DNA of 64,000 bases from Pedobacter ginsenosidimutans (GCF_001442625.1 NZ_LMZQ01000003.1:186001-250000); one strand, 5' to 3'. Positions 44,524 to 53,996 are shown, numbered from the stretch's first letter. Translations and numbers: made by a program. Notes: a model not told the origin generated them from the sequence alone.

Positions 44524-46092
44524 TTATGGTTTAACAATCCACGGCGCCAGATTAATATCATCAATTCCGTTATATTGGCGAAGTAAAGCCTGTTTTAGGT
44601 TTTCGCCATTGGTTGTTCTTTCAATATTAGGGTACTGAAAACGCTTAGGAATCCTGTTACTATTGCCTACGCCCGGACCGATATCGAAAGTTGGCACACC
44701 TGTTCGGCGGTACTGATAGTAAGCTTCGAAACCCGAATTACGGAAATAAGCCAGGTATTTCTGCGTCAGGATCTGCTTTAAACCATCGGCTGTATTACCG
44801 GCATATTTAACCGCAGCCTGCGAGTAATAATCGCTTTCGAAAGAGAAATTAACATTAAAGTTTTCAAATTCGCCCAGCTTCCCGTCCTTTTTTAAGAAGG
44901 TGACCACATTAACACCATCTTTAATACCATAGAAACTAATAGAAGCCTGAATCCCTTTTTTATACCAGCTTTCGGCATCGCCAGTAGCCCAACCGCGGTT
45001 AATGCCCTCTGCTTTGATAAAACAAAGCTCAGGATAAGCAATGATAAAAGTATTTTCTGCTGTATAACCACTATAATAGCGATAACGGCCAATCAGCGAA
45101 TACAGCCCCTTCTGCACCTTATCCAACATCACCCCTTGATCTTCACCTGTAGGTGCGCCAATAAAATTGCGGTAATCGGTAATGGCGTAACCATTGGCTT
45201 CTGCTATTCCCCTTGCCGGCTCAGCTACCATGTAAGCCCGAGGATCTTTAAGGCTCGAAAGCGTATTTAAATACGTACCCGCCATGTTATAACGCAGGGC
45301 ATCATTACCAAAATTATCTTTATTATTCGGATACTTGTTAAAACTCTCGTTGTACACAAACTGCAGGTTATCGGCCATACTCTCCATAACCGGATATTTT
45401 GTTGGGTTGCCCAATACCGCAGCAAATTGTTGTTTTACCTGCAAGTCGGCATCATCCGCTTTTGTGCTCAAATTGATCAAAGTCCGTAATCTAAAGGTAT
45501 TTACCACCTTTTGCCAGGCTGCCAGGTCATTTTTAAGGTAGATATCGCCTTTTAATTCCTTGTTGCCTGCAACAATTAAAGCCGATAAATCGTTGTTCGA
45601 TTCTTCTAACCAGGTTAACGATTGTTTAAAAATATCTTTTTGGTTATCGTACTTCGGGGTTAAGTTGGCGAAACCTTTTAAGGCGTCAGTCATTGGTAAA
45701 TCGCCCACTTTCAAACTCATTTTCACAAAATAATACGCTTTAAAGAATTTAGCCAGTGCCAGGTAAGGCTTAGCTACCGCACCGCCTAAACGGTTGGCTT
45801 CCTCTTCCATTTTTACCACATTTTTTAAAGTCGTGTAATCTAACGAAGCACCTGTCCAATCGTAGTTATTGGTTGCGTAATAGAAATAATTGGCCGCAGT
45901 GTACTGGTTCCACCTTTCTGAGCCCGAAAAAGGTGCTTCGTACATATCGAACAAAATACCGTTCAATAATAAGTTTGGCGGAACGGTTTCGGCCTGGTTT
46001 GGATTTTTAAAATTTTCTTCAAATTCTTTCTTACATCCGCCACAAACAGCAACGATGATGAAGAGGAATAGGATTTTATATATTGATTTCAT
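44524..46092 (-). CDS. SusD/RagB-family lipoprotein (SusD-like 2 type)
   Basis: 522 residues from the ATG at 46090-46092 (MKSIYKILFLFIIVAVCGGC), which gives a clean lipoprotein signal. An eight-codon longer start would overlap susC. The sequence fits the SusD-like group 2: FKNPNQAETVPPNLLLNGIL near the start, YLALAKFFKAYYFVKMSLKV with GDLPMTDALKG, and the C-terminal YFRNSGFEAYYQYRRTGVP. It sits 10 bp after the susC stop codon and ends the operon (terminator at 44455-44489). It should bind the substrate imported by its SusC partner. Confidence 0.94.
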   Translation of the reverse strand: MKSIYKILFLFIIVAVCGGCKKEFEENFKNPNQAETVPPNLLLNGILFDMYEAPFSGSERWNQYTAANYFYYATNNYDWTGASLDYTTLKNVVKMEEEANRLGGAVAKPYLALAKFFKAYYFVKMSLKVGDLPMTDALKGFANLTPKYDNQKDIFKQSLTWLEESNNDLSALIVAGNKELKGDIYLKNDLAAWQKVVNTFRLRTLINLSTKADDADLQVKQQFAAVLGNPTKYPVMESMADNLQFVYNESFNKYPNNKDNFGNDALRYNMAGTYLNTLSSLKDPRAYMVAEPARGIAEANGYAITDYRNFIGAPTGEDQGVMLDKVQKGLYSLIGRYRYYSGYTAENTFIIAYPELCFIKAEGINRGWATGDAESWYKKGIQASISFYGIKDGVNVVTFLKKDGKLGEFENFNVNFSFESDYYSQAAVKYAGNTADGLKQILTQKYLAYFRNSGFEAYYQYRRTGVPTFDIGPGVGNSNRIPKRFQYPNIERTTNGENLKQALLRQYNGIDDINLAPWIVKP

Positions 46093-46102
46093 GTTATAGC
46101 GA

Positions 46103-49100
46103 TTAAAAAGTAACATTAAGGTTAAAGCCTACACTTCTGGTAGTTGGTGTTTGCAGCGTAGAAGTACCTTCCCTGCCCGAATACTGATCTACATCAACAT
46201 CGTTATAGGTAGAATTGATAAAGTACAACAGGTTACGTCCTACTACCGAAATATTGGCCGATTTGATAAAAGTGCGCTCCAGTAATTTTTTAGGCAATTG
46301 GTAGCCAAAAGTTACTTCACGCAATTTGGCATAGGTGCGGCTCATCATGGTGTTCTCTTTGGCGCCATAAAAAACGCCCAGATAATCCTGCAACAATTGC
46401 GGAGTTGTGTTTGGTGCAAAAGTTAGGTCGCCATAATTGGTAATTACACCAGTAACAGGATCGAAGTTAAGTTTACCGCCATTGGCAATCACCACGCCAT
46501 CGCCTACCCATGTACCTTTATAAGTTGGATCGTTTACACGCAGGTAATCCTGGTATCTGGCTTCGCCCATTTTACCCTGAATGGTTTCGATCTGACGACC
46601 GCCCTGGAACGATTTTAACCTCACATAATCTTGCATTACTCCACCCACTTTGCCATCTAACTGGAAGCTGAAAGAGAAATTCTCATACCTGAATTTATTG
46701 CCAATACTCCATACCCAGTTTGGATCGGCATGGCCTAGCAGCTGGCTAACTGGTAAAGAAATCGGTGTACCACTTGAAGTATGGATCACCTGTCCACCTG
46801 GGGTTTTAGCTAATACAGAACCATAAATATTATCAATACGGTCGCCGGTTTTAAAGAATTGATCAACCGATGTTTCGCCCGGAGCAAGTTCTTTGTAAAT
46901 CTGTTTGTAGGTAGACCAGTTGATCATAACATCCCAGCCAAATTTGTCGGTCACGATTGGTGCGCCCGATAAGCTTAACTCCACACCACTATTCTGTGTT
47001 TTACGGCCGTTGATGGTATTAGTTTGGTAACCTGTTGCTGCTGAGATATTTTGTCTGATAATTTTCGGCCCATCAATATACCTGAAATAAGTAGCTTCGA
47101 AACCTAACCTGTTTTTAAGGAACTTCAGATCGATACCACCTTCGTAATTGGTTCTGCTCTGTGCTTTTACCGCGTTCAGATCGATAAGGTTGTTGGTATA
47201 ATAGGCACCTGTTTGGTTATTGTAGGTTGGCCTGATGCTGTATGGCGAAGAAAGACCGTAACCAGGACCACCGTATGACGAAGTATATTCTGCACCATAA
47301 CCAATTGGATAAGTTTGCAGTGGTGTTGCACCGATAAATTCCTGTGTGCCCAAACCTGGGTCTTTAACGTTTGCATACGATGCCCTTACTTTTGCAAATG
47401 AAATAAAAGCAGGCATTTTTACATAATCGGAAACTACCGAACTTAACGAAACCGAAGGATAGAACGCTGAATTATTACGCGGCGAAAGCGCAGAGTTTTT
47501 ATCTACACGACCAGTAGTATTGATGTTTAAATACTTTTTAAAGCTTAAATCAACTGAGTAAAAAGCACTTAACACCAACATTTTAGAATTAAAGTTGAAT
47601 GCCTTTACAGGGTTTTTAGAGTTAGAGAAGTTATACACTTCCGGAACGTTTAAATAATCGGTTGTGGTAAAGCTCGAATTGTAACTGAAGTTACGGGCGT
47701 TACCTCCACCAAAAGCACTGATTTCGAATAAATCGCCAACGTTTTTGTTAAATTTTAATATCAACTGGGTATTGTTTTCGAACATGCTACGGCGGTCTTC
47801 CCTATAATCGCCCAAACCTTCTTCACGTCCGTATGGGTGAGCAGAAAACGGCATTTTCTCGGTCCTTAACTGGTCGTAGGTCGAAATCTGCGTTTTTAAC
47901 AATACATCCAATCCTTTGGTTACATTGTAGTTTAAAGAGGCATAACCGTTAATATCGTTCTTTTTATGTCCGCGCAACCACTCATAAGATAAAAAATAAG
48001 GATTGTGGTAACGCTGGTATTCGGCGTAAATAGACTGGATTCCTTCTTTACCCGGCTGCCAGTAGTTTTTCATGTCGTCGATATTCCAATCGGCACCGCC
48101 CCAAAGCGTCATGTTATAAATTACGCTGTTCGGGCCATAGTTCACATCAGGTATATTATCAGAAAACTGGCGACTATAATTGATGTAGGCTTCAGCTCTT
48201 AATTTCGGACTGATGTTATACGAACCACTTACATTAAAATTGTTGATATTTAATTGTGTGTTCGGTATAATTCCTTTTTGATAATTATTGGATATAGAAA
48301 CCCTTAAATTATACTTGTCTGTTGCAGAAGATAAGGCAATGTTGTTTGCCGAAAGTAATCCGGTTTGGATAAAACGTTTTAAGTTGTCCTTTCCACGGGC
48401 TACCCATGGCGTACCCTGGCGCACGCCGTTCACAATCGGACTATCATATTGAGGAATCAATTGACCGTCGAATTTTGGTCCCCAGATATCATAATCACCA
48501 TCATTTAAACCACCACCTTTTCCATCACCAAAAGCATAAGCACTGTGCTCACCTGGCCCGTACTCGTCCTGACTTTTCGGCAAAGCGATAAATCCTTTAT
48601 TAAACTGCGTGCTCGAATTTAGTTCTACAGTAAAACCTTTGTCGCTCAGTTTACCTTTTTTAGTGGTGATCAATAATGCACCATTATAAGCCTGATAACC
48701 ATAAAGTGCCGCTGCTGCGGGGCCTTTAAGCACGGTATAAGTATCGATATCGTCGGGATTGATGTTCCAGGTATCTGAATTGATCGGCACCCCATCAACC
48801 ACTACCAAATTAACATCGTTACCGCGAAGGTAAAGCGACGAACGGCCCAAAAGCTCTGAAGATACACCAACAGTTAAACCGGCAACCTTACCCACCAATC
48901 CGTTTACCGGATTAGCTTCTCTGGCTTTTACCAGATCGGCACCTTTTACTTCCTGAATGGCATAACCCAGGTTTCTTTTTTCTTTACGGATACCGAGGGC
49001 GGTAACCACTACCTCGTTTAAATTTTTCGAGTCTGTTTTTAAAGTTACGGTCAGGTTTGCGCCCGTAACCTGAACTTCTTGCGACAGAAATCCGATCGAA

Positions 49101-49330
49101 CTAAAAACAAGTGTTTCGCCTGTTTTGGCGTCGAGGGTAAAGCGACCCGATAAATCGGTAGAGGTAGCTTTTTTGGTCCCTTTTACCATTACGCTAACGC
49201 CTGGGATCGGCTGTTGCGCATCATCTTTAACCAGACCAGCTATTTTTGTTTGTGCCCAAGTAAAATAAGGCGTGAGGCACAGTAACAGCAAAGCTACCAT
49301 GCACATCTTCATCTTGTAGAGATGTTTCAT
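46103..49330 (-). CDS. SusC/RagA-family TonB-linked outer-membrane receptor
   Basis: 1075 residues. Signal peptide to about residue 26 (PYFTWAQ), carboxypeptidase-regulatory-like domain (KIAGLVKDDAQQPIPGVSV), plug with NPVNGLVGKVAGLTVG, LVVVDGVPINSD and ALYGYQAYNGALLITTKKG, then the barrel ending RSVGFNLNVTF. It makes an import pair with the SusD gene that follows. It lies downstream of the TIGR03364 oxidase gene by 105 bp, and that gap carries a copy of the TTGTTWA-N7-TWAAC motif shared by the locus, so it probably has its own promoter. Confidence 0.96.
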   Translation of the reverse strand: MKHLYKMKMCMVALLLLCLTPYFTWAQTKIAGLVKDDAQQPIPGVSVMVKGTKKATSTDLSGRFTLDAKTGETLVFSSIGFLSQEVQVTGANLTVTLKTDSKNLNEVVVTALGIRKEKRNLGYAIQEVKGADLVKAREANPVNGLVGKVAGLTVGVSSELLGRSSLYLRGNDVNLVVVDGVPINSDTWNINPDDIDTYTVLKGPAAAALYGYQAYNGALLITTKKGKLSDKGFTVELNSSTQFNKGFIALPKSQDEYGPGEHSAYAFGDGKGGGLNDGDYDIWGPKFDGQLIPQYDSPIVNGVRQGTPWVARGKDNLKRFIQTGLLSANNIALSSATDKYNLRVSISNNYQKGIIPNTQLNINNFNVSGSYNISPKLRAEAYINYSRQFSDNIPDVNYGPNSVIYNMTLWGGADWNIDDMKNYWQPGKEGIQSIYAEYQRYHNPYFLSYEWLRGHKKNDINGYASLNYNVTKGLDVLLKTQISTYDQLRTEKMPFSAHPYGREEGLGDYREDRRSMFENNTQLILKFNKNVGDLFEISAFGGGNARNFSYNSSFTTTDYLNVPEVYNFSNSKNPVKAFNFNSKMLVLSAFYSVDLSFKKYLNINTTGRVDKNSALSPRNNSAFYPSVSLSSVVSDYVKMPAFISFAKVRASYANVKDPGLGTQEFIGATPLQTYPIGYGAEYTSSYGGPGYGLSSPYSIRPTYNNQTGAYYTNNLIDLNAVKAQSRTNYEGGIDLKFLKNRLGFEATYFRYIDGPKIIRQNISAATGYQTNTINGRKTQNSGVELSLSGAPIVTDKFGWDVMINWSTYKQIYKELAPGETSVDQFFKTGDRIDNIYGSVLAKTPGGQVIHTSSGTPISLPVSQLLGHADPNWVWSIGNKFRYENFSFSFQLDGKVGGVMQDYVRLKSFQGGRQIETIQGKMGEARYQDYLRVNDPTYKGTWVGDGVVIANGGKLNFDPVTGVITNYGDLTFAPNTTPQLLQDYLGVFYGAKENTMMSRTYAKLREVTFGYQLPKKLLERTFIKSANISVVGRNLLYFINSTYNDVDVDQYSGREGTSTLQTPTTRSVGFNLNVTF

Positions 49331-49421
49331 TTATCTATAATTTTTTTAGGTTTTATAGATGCAATGATAAGATGTACATGTTAGCCTAATGCCAACTTTT
49401 AGTTAACAAAAACGCCTATTT

Positions 49422-49440
49422 CTGTTTAGTATTTGTTAAC
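49422..49440. promoter_or_regulatory. Locus-specific motif upstream of susC
   Basis: CTGTTTA-GTATTTG-TTAAC. It fits TTGTTWA-N7-TWAAC, also found at 52234-52254 and 53251-53271. It is a likely binding site of the XRE-cupin regulator of the locus; the link is inferred from position and repetition. Confidence 0.5.
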
Positions 49441-50596
49441 TAAATATTTTCTTAATGCTCTCTGCGGCATAACCTGCACTGGCAGTCATTCCTTTACCGC
49501 CAATAGCCGTACGGATGTGGATGCGATCGTCGAGATCGTAAGTTACAATATGTTTTGTTGCGTGCTGCGGATAAAATCCGGCCCAGGTACTTTGCAGTTT
49601 TCGCACATCGAAATCAACTATCCGGGCTGCTTCTTCGAGCATGAGTTCATTAATGTGGTGACTTAAATCGAAACCAAGATCGTCGAAATGGTTTACATCG
49701 GCATACACATGCGAATCGCCAATAATGATCGTATTATCTGCGGCTTTTTTGAACAGGATATGGATACCCCATTTTTTTAGCTCTTCATAATGCTCAGGCG
49801 TTTTAATGCTTTTGAAAGAAGGGCAATAATGCTCAAAACTCTCGTAACGCCTGGTGGTTAGTCCTGTTAAAATATTACCTGTTAAAGCTACTTCTGGCAT
49901 AGGTATACTGCGCATCATCTGCAGCTTACTTACCACAATGCCGCTTTCGCTAAACAGTTCGGGATAAAGCAATTTAAACTCATAACCGTTACAGATAATG
50001 GCTTTCTCTGCCGTAAAAAGCGTGGTATTATTTTTTAAACCTACTTTAACACCAGTACCTTTGCTTTCGCAGGCGGTAACCGGACTGTTGTATTTAAGGG
50101 TATATTGTGCAAACTTAGTCTGCATATATTCGTGCAGGCGGTGGATCATTTGATCTGGTGCTACACTAATTTCCTGAGGGAAAAAGATGGCTTCTTTGGC
50201 ATAAGAAGATTTAATAACAGGATATTTCTTTAAAACCGTCTCATGACTAAGCAATTCGGTTTCGTAACCGATGGTATCGTAATGTGCTTTCAGCTCATGA
50301 ATTAAGGCCTGCTCATCATTATCTGATGCGATGTACACACTGCCATTTTGCTGCACGGAAATATCGAACTCCTGCTGAATGGATTTGTAAATATCTAAAC
50401 CAGCCACCCCATATCCAAACCATTCGGCTTCCATACCCGAGGGTACCACCTGACCAAAATTGCGCACAGTAGCGCCTACCGGAAAATTGTCTTTTTCGAG
50501 CTGCAGTACCGATTTGCCCGAAAGTAAAGCATGATAAGCATGGAATGTTCCTAAAATCCCTCCACCAATTACAATAAGATCGAAATGTTTATTCAT
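49436..50596 (-). CDS. FAD-dependent oxidoreductase, TIGR03364 (HpnW-like) amine oxidase
   Basis: 386 residues of the DadA/glycine-oxidase superfamily. The FAD motif is DLIVIGGGILGTFHAYHAL, followed by the second dinucleotide contact LQLEKD and the block GATVRNFGQVVPSG, which is characteristic of TIGR03364. The C-terminal FAD contact is RTAIGGKGMTASAGYA. The family is known from gene clusters for 2-aminoethylphosphonate breakdown, where it is thought to oxidise N-substituted aminophosphonates. No PhnW, PhnX or PhnA-like cytoplasmic partner is encoded in this window, so the product's fate is unknown here. No signal peptide; cytoplasmic. Confidence 0.9.
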   Translation of the reverse strand: MNKHFDLIVIGGGILGTFHAYHALLSGKSVLQLEKDNFPVGATVRNFGQVVPSGMEAEWFGYGVAGLDIYKSIQQEFDISVQQNGSVYIASDNDEQALIHELKAHYDTIGYETELLSHETVLKKYPVIKSSYAKEAIFFPQEISVAPDQMIHRLHEYMQTKFAQYTLKYNSPVTACESKGTGVKVGLKNNTTLFTAEKAIICNGYEFKLLYPELFSESGIVVSKLQMMRSIPMPEVALTGNILTGLTTRRYESFEHYCPSFKSIKTPEHYEELKKWGIHILFKKAADNTIIIGDSHVYADVNHFDDLGFDLSHHINELMLEEAARIVDFDVRKLQSTWAGFYPQHATKHIVTYDLDDRIHIRTAIGGKGMTASAGYAAESIKKIFS

Positions 50597-50686
50597 TGTT
50601 TATTTTTTGTTGATGCCAAACGTTTTTAATTTATCCAGACACCAATGTTATTTAATATTATTATTCTATTCATCTGCAAACCAAGT

Positions 50687-50781
50687 CGTCATTGCGAGAA
50701 GGCTTTTTCAGCCGACGAAGCAATCTTAAACCGAGCGCTAGTAGCGATCGTTGTAAGATTGCTTCGTGCCTCGCAATGACG
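50687..50781. repeat. Large REP-like inverted repeat
   Basis: CGTCATTGCGAG at the left end and CTCGCAATGACG at the right end are perfect inverted repeats. Inside them, ACGAAGCAATCTTA and TAAGATTGCTTCGT form a second stem. It fills most of the gap between the oxidase and transporter genes and may also act as a transcription barrier. Confidence 0.85.
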
Positions 50782-50826
50782 AAGCTACTCATTATGACCC
50801 AACCTAACTTTTTTACCCTTATCTCT

Positions 50827-52146
50827 TTATTCCCCTGTTAAAACCATTTTTCCCATTGCCTGCATCTTTTTATTTGTAACCAACGTTTTTCTTCTAAAAT
50901 AGATCAACGAAAGTATACTGCACACCCCACCAATTAATGGTATGGCGAACAAACACTGTTTAAAAAAGTGCATCCAGCTGGTACTCGTTTCGCCAAACTC
51001 ATGAAACAGCAGTATCGAAAAACTACCTACGTAGCCAATTGAATCGGCCACATACATAATAAAACCAATGTTGCTTTTATAGTGAAAATTGGCAATCATC
51101 CGTTCAAAGAAAATGGCGTTATAGGGAATGTAGGCCATATACAGTCCCATACCCAGTAAAGCCATCCAGCTAACAGGTCCAATGTAGCGCTTATCAAAAA
51201 AGAATGTACTTACGCCAATTAGCAAACAGCCCGAAATAATCATGATGTGAATCACAGTAAAAGCTTTGAGATTATCTTTAATCAGGATCAAAAGCCCCAT
51301 CATCACCAATACCACAACCGAAATCAGGGTATCAATCTGCGTGTAGATATGGTTGTTATGAATACCTAAGCCATTCCAGATTTCTACTTCGAAATTATCG
51401 CGCATATCACGGATACAGGTAAGCAATACGTAAATGATAATGGTTAAGATAATACCCGGCAAAAATGTGGTGATAAACTTTCTGCGCTGTTTTGCATCCA
51501 TCGGCACCCGCTTGGTACGTAACTCCTGATCTTCTTTTGAAGGCGGCGGAATAACTTCCAGGCAAAAAACAAACAGGAAAAGCGGAAGCAGAAAAACCAA
51601 TCCGGTAAGAAAAGGCATCCAATAATCGCTTACCGAAGCAAACGACATCAGCGTTCTGGCTACAGTTTTAACAAAACCTGAGGCAAATATTAAACTGATC
51701 GACATTAATGCACCCATAAATTCGGTTGTTTTCCTTCCTTCCAAATAGCTGAATACCAAACCCCAGATCATGCCCAAAGGGAAACCATTGAGGAAAAGAA
51801 ATACAATATTGTAAGGAGCAGGTACCAAAGCAAATCCGAGCAGGGCAAACCAGGAAAAAAGAATCAGAAAAATGATGCTCCGTGCCCGGTTACTTTTCCC
51901 CGATTCGGAAATAAAACGGATACCATAAAACTTACTTAAAGTGTAACCTACCATTTGTGCAATAACCAACCAGACTTTATAATCGATATGCAGAAATTCC
52001 TGGTGTTCAAAAGTAGCAGAGGCAAAAGCTTTACGAAAGGCATACATACTGGTGTAACAACCAAATGCTGCTATACCACCAAGCATTGTAATTAACCAAT
52101 AAGGCCAATTAAGTGCTTTTTTACGGGCAAGATGAAGTAAACTCAT
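50827..52146 (-). CDS. DUF5690-like MFS-type membrane transporter
   Basis: 439 residues with about 12 hydrophobic segments and no signal peptide. The start (TMLGGIAAFGCYTSMYAFRK) and the conserved GFPLGMIWGLVFSYLEGRK and YIPYNAIFFERMIA blocks fit the DUF5690 group, which has a major-facilitator architecture related to sugar-phosphate/phosphonate antiporters. A cytoplasmic loop rich in charged residues follows TM6 (PPPSKEDQELRTKRVP). It is placed between the secreted phosphodiesterase and the cytoplasmic oxidase, as expected for the inner-membrane carrier of the product. The transported molecule is inferred. Confidence 0.85.
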   Translation of the reverse strand: MSLLHLARKKALNWPYWLITMLGGIAAFGCYTSMYAFRKAFASATFEHQEFLHIDYKVWLVIAQMVGYTLSKFYGIRFISESGKSNRARSIIFLILFSWFALLGFALVPAPYNIVFLFLNGFPLGMIWGLVFSYLEGRKTTEFMGALMSISLIFASGFVKTVARTLMSFASVSDYWMPFLTGLVFLLPLFLFVFCLEVIPPPSKEDQELRTKRVPMDAKQRRKFITTFLPGIILTIIIYVLLTCIRDMRDNFEVEIWNGLGIHNNHIYTQIDTLISVVVLVMMGLLILIKDNLKAFTVIHIMIISGCLLIGVSTFFFDKRYIGPVSWMALLGMGLYMAYIPYNAIFFERMIANFHYKSNIGFIMYVADSIGYVGSFSILLFHEFGETSTSWMHFFKQCLFAIPLIGGVCSILSLIYFRRKTLVTNKKMQAMGKMVLTGE

Positions 52147-52233
52147 CCTAATATCTGCTTATGTTGTTTATCATACCGAACACCACAAATTTGATTGACA
52201 TGTGTGTTTTATTTAAAAACACAATAGTAAACA

Positions 52234-52254
52234 TTGTTTATTATTAGTAAACAA
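52234..52254. promoter_or_regulatory. Locus-specific inverted repeat upstream of the transporter gene
   Basis: TTGTTTA-N7-TAAACAA, a perfect 7-bp-arm inverted repeat, 88 bp before the transporter start codon. An extra AGTAAACA half-site lies immediately upstream (52226). It is the most symmetric of the three related sites in this locus. Confidence 0.6.
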
Positions 52255-52302
52255 TTTCAAAATTATCAAATTGTTAAGTTTTTACTGTGTAAGGCTTGTA
52301 TT

Positions 52303-53199
52303 TTATTTCGTAAAAGCCTCTAATACCGGCCTTCCTCTCCAACTTTGCGGTTGTTGTAACCTCATTAACCAGGCCAGTGTTGCGGCCGTATCGTAGGTAA
52401 TAATTACATCTTTTATTTCGTGGTTTTTACGAATACCGGGGCCAGAGATAATCCACGGGATCTGCACTTCATCGAGCGATTTACCACCATGGCCTTTACC
52501 TTTACCACCGTGATCGGCAGTAACTAGGATAACAGTTTCATCGGCTATGCCTGCATCGTTAACTGCTTTTAGAATCTTACCGATCCGCTGATCTACCAAT
52601 TCCAGTTGTTTATAATAAGCAGGTGTACGGTGACCGATTGAATGCCCCGTACCATCAGGTTCGTCTAAATGCAGGAAGGTAAAATAAGGTTTTTCTTTTT
52701 TGATAATCGCAACAGTGGTATCAGTGCAAAAATCATCTTTGTCATTTCCGCTAACGATGATATTTACTGCTTGTTTCTCAAATAAATAACCAATACCGCT
52801 CCAGCTATACACAATAGCTGTTTTAGCCTGTTTTTTTTGATCTCTGATTACACTAAATATCCCCGGGAACAAACCATAAGATGTTTTGGTGATAGATGGA
52901 ATTTCGGGCACTTTACTGTCCCATTCGGTATAACCATGTTCAGTTGGCCCAGCACCCATTAACAGGGAAGCCCAGTTTACAGCACTGGAAGATGGCAATA
53001 CACAGCGTGCCTGTGTAGTCCACGAGCCGTTGGCCATTAATGCCTTAAGATGAGGCATATTCGCCTCTGGCAAAGCGTAGCCACCAAAACCATCGCAACC
53101 GATTAAAATTACGTGTTTAATTTTTTTAGATTGCGCCTGTGCAAATACACATAAACAAAGTAACACTAAAGTACTTTTCAAAAATCTTTTCATATTCAT
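52303..53199 (-). CDS. Secreted type I phosphodiesterase / nucleotide pyrophosphatase (alkaline phosphatase superfamily)
   Basis: 298 residues, signal peptide to about residue 22 (CVFAQAQ). All metal and nucleophile regions are intact: Asp in LIGCDGFGG, the Ser/Thr nucleophile area in LPSSSAVNWASLLMGAGP, HLDEPDGTGHSIGH with Asp and His ligands, and VTADHGGKGKGHGG with the Asp-His pair and the last His. It should hydrolyse a phosphomono- or diester, or a P-C bond like the related phosphonoacetate hydrolase, in the periplasm. It is short for an NPP but similar to other compact Bacteroidota members. It leads the group phosphodiesterase, transporter, oxidase, SusC/D. Confidence 0.92.
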   Translation of the reverse strand: MNMKRFLKSTLVLLCLCVFAQAQSKKIKHVILIGCDGFGGYALPEANMPHLKALMANGSWTTQARCVLPSSSAVNWASLLMGAGPTEHGYTEWDSKVPEIPSITKTSYGLFPGIFSVIRDQKKQAKTAIVYSWSGIGYLFEKQAVNIIVSGNDKDDFCTDTTVAIIKKEKPYFTFLHLDEPDGTGHSIGHRTPAYYKQLELVDQRIGKILKAVNDAGIADETVILVTADHGGKGKGHGGKSLDEVQIPWIISGPGIRKNHEIKDVIITYDTAATLAWLMRLQQPQSWRGRPVLEAFTK

Positions 53200-53250
53200 G
53201 TTTTTCTGTTACCAAACCTAAGATTGGTTTATAAAGATGAAGATAAATAT

Positions 53251-53271
53251 TTGTTAAGTATTAATAAACTT
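53251..53271. promoter_or_regulatory. Locus-specific motif upstream of the phosphodiesterase
   Basis: TTGTTAA-GTATTAA-TAAACTT, followed at once by another half-site TTGTTTAACA (53271-53280). It lies between the regulator's stop codon and the phosphodiesterase start, 52 bp before the latter. Confidence 0.55.
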
Positions 53272-53285
53272 TGTTTAACAGAATG

Positions 53286-53855
53286 TTACTCAAAAAAATA
53301 AATTACCAGCATTAGCGCTTTGCTATCGCCAACATTAACCGGGGTATGTGAAAGCCTTCCATCGAAAAGCATTGAGTCTCCTTTTTCGAGTATAATTTTC
53401 TTTTTCGAAAACTGGTACTCTACTTTACCTTCTATCATGTATTTAAACTCAAAAGCTTCGGTTTTCACCATTGGGCGATGCGCATTCACCTCGAGCTCGA
53501 GCAGCACAAAATCGGCAGTAGAAAATTTAATGTTCTTGGTTAAAATACGCGAGTAGTTAAAACCTGTGGCCTGTTCTTTTTCGAACTTCTGATACTGATC
53601 TTTTCGTTTCACCAGAACGGGGGCATCTTTTTTATGAAAATTGATATCCTTAAAAAAACTGTTCAGATCTATCTGCAGACTTTTAATAATATCCATTAAT
53701 ACCATTAAAGACGGAATGGTACGGCTATTTTCGATTTGAGAGATCAGCCCTTTACTTACCTCTGCTTTATTTGCAAGTTCCTGAACGGTAATACCCAGCT
53801 CTTTACGTCTTTCTTTAATTTTAAGGCTAATCTGTAAAAGAATTTCTTCTTGCAT
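53286..53855 (-). CDS. XRE-family regulator with C-terminal cupin sensor
   Basis: 189 residues. Residues about 8-62 form the helix-turn-helix (LGITVQELANKAEVSKGLIS, SRTIPSLMVLMDIIKSL) and residues about 110-187 form a cupin beta-barrel (KTEAFEFKYMIEGKVEYQF, LEKGDSMLFDGRLSHTP). Such regulators bind small amines, amino acids or phosphonate-type ligands. It is first in the minus-strand series and the probable reader of the TTGTTWA-N7-TWAAC sites in front of three downstream units. Confidence 0.93.
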   Translation of the reverse strand: MQEEILLQISLKIKERRKELGITVQELANKAEVSKGLISQIENSRTIPSLMVLMDIIKSLQIDLNSFFKDINFHKKDAPVLVKRKDQYQKFEKEQATGFNYSRILTKNIKFSTADFVLLELEVNAHRPMVKTEAFEFKYMIEGKVEYQFSKKKIILEKGDSMLFDGRLSHTPVNVGDSKALMLVIYFFE

Positions 53856-53963
53856 ATGCTAAAATCGTGTTAATAACGCTAATGTATTATTTTATTCCTA
53901 CAATCGAAATCAACAATCGCATAAGTTACCAAATTACATTTTTTAACATCCTTATAAAAACAA

Positions 53964-53987
53964 ATCGCCGCCATAAAAGGCGGCGAT
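53964..53987 (-). terminator. Terminator after the small WVxGHY lipoprotein
   Basis: ATCGCCGCC (53964-53972) pairs with GGCGGCGAT (53979-53987) around a six-base loop; TTTGTTTTT follows on the minus strand. Confidence 0.9.
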
Positions 53988-53996
53988 AACAAAAAT

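Noticed and set aside
52303..53199. Naming the phosphodiesterase phosphonoacetate hydrolase (PhnA)
   Set aside because: It belongs to the same superfamily, but it has a signal peptide and no residue set that I can tie to phosphonoacetate; only the superfamily function is supported.
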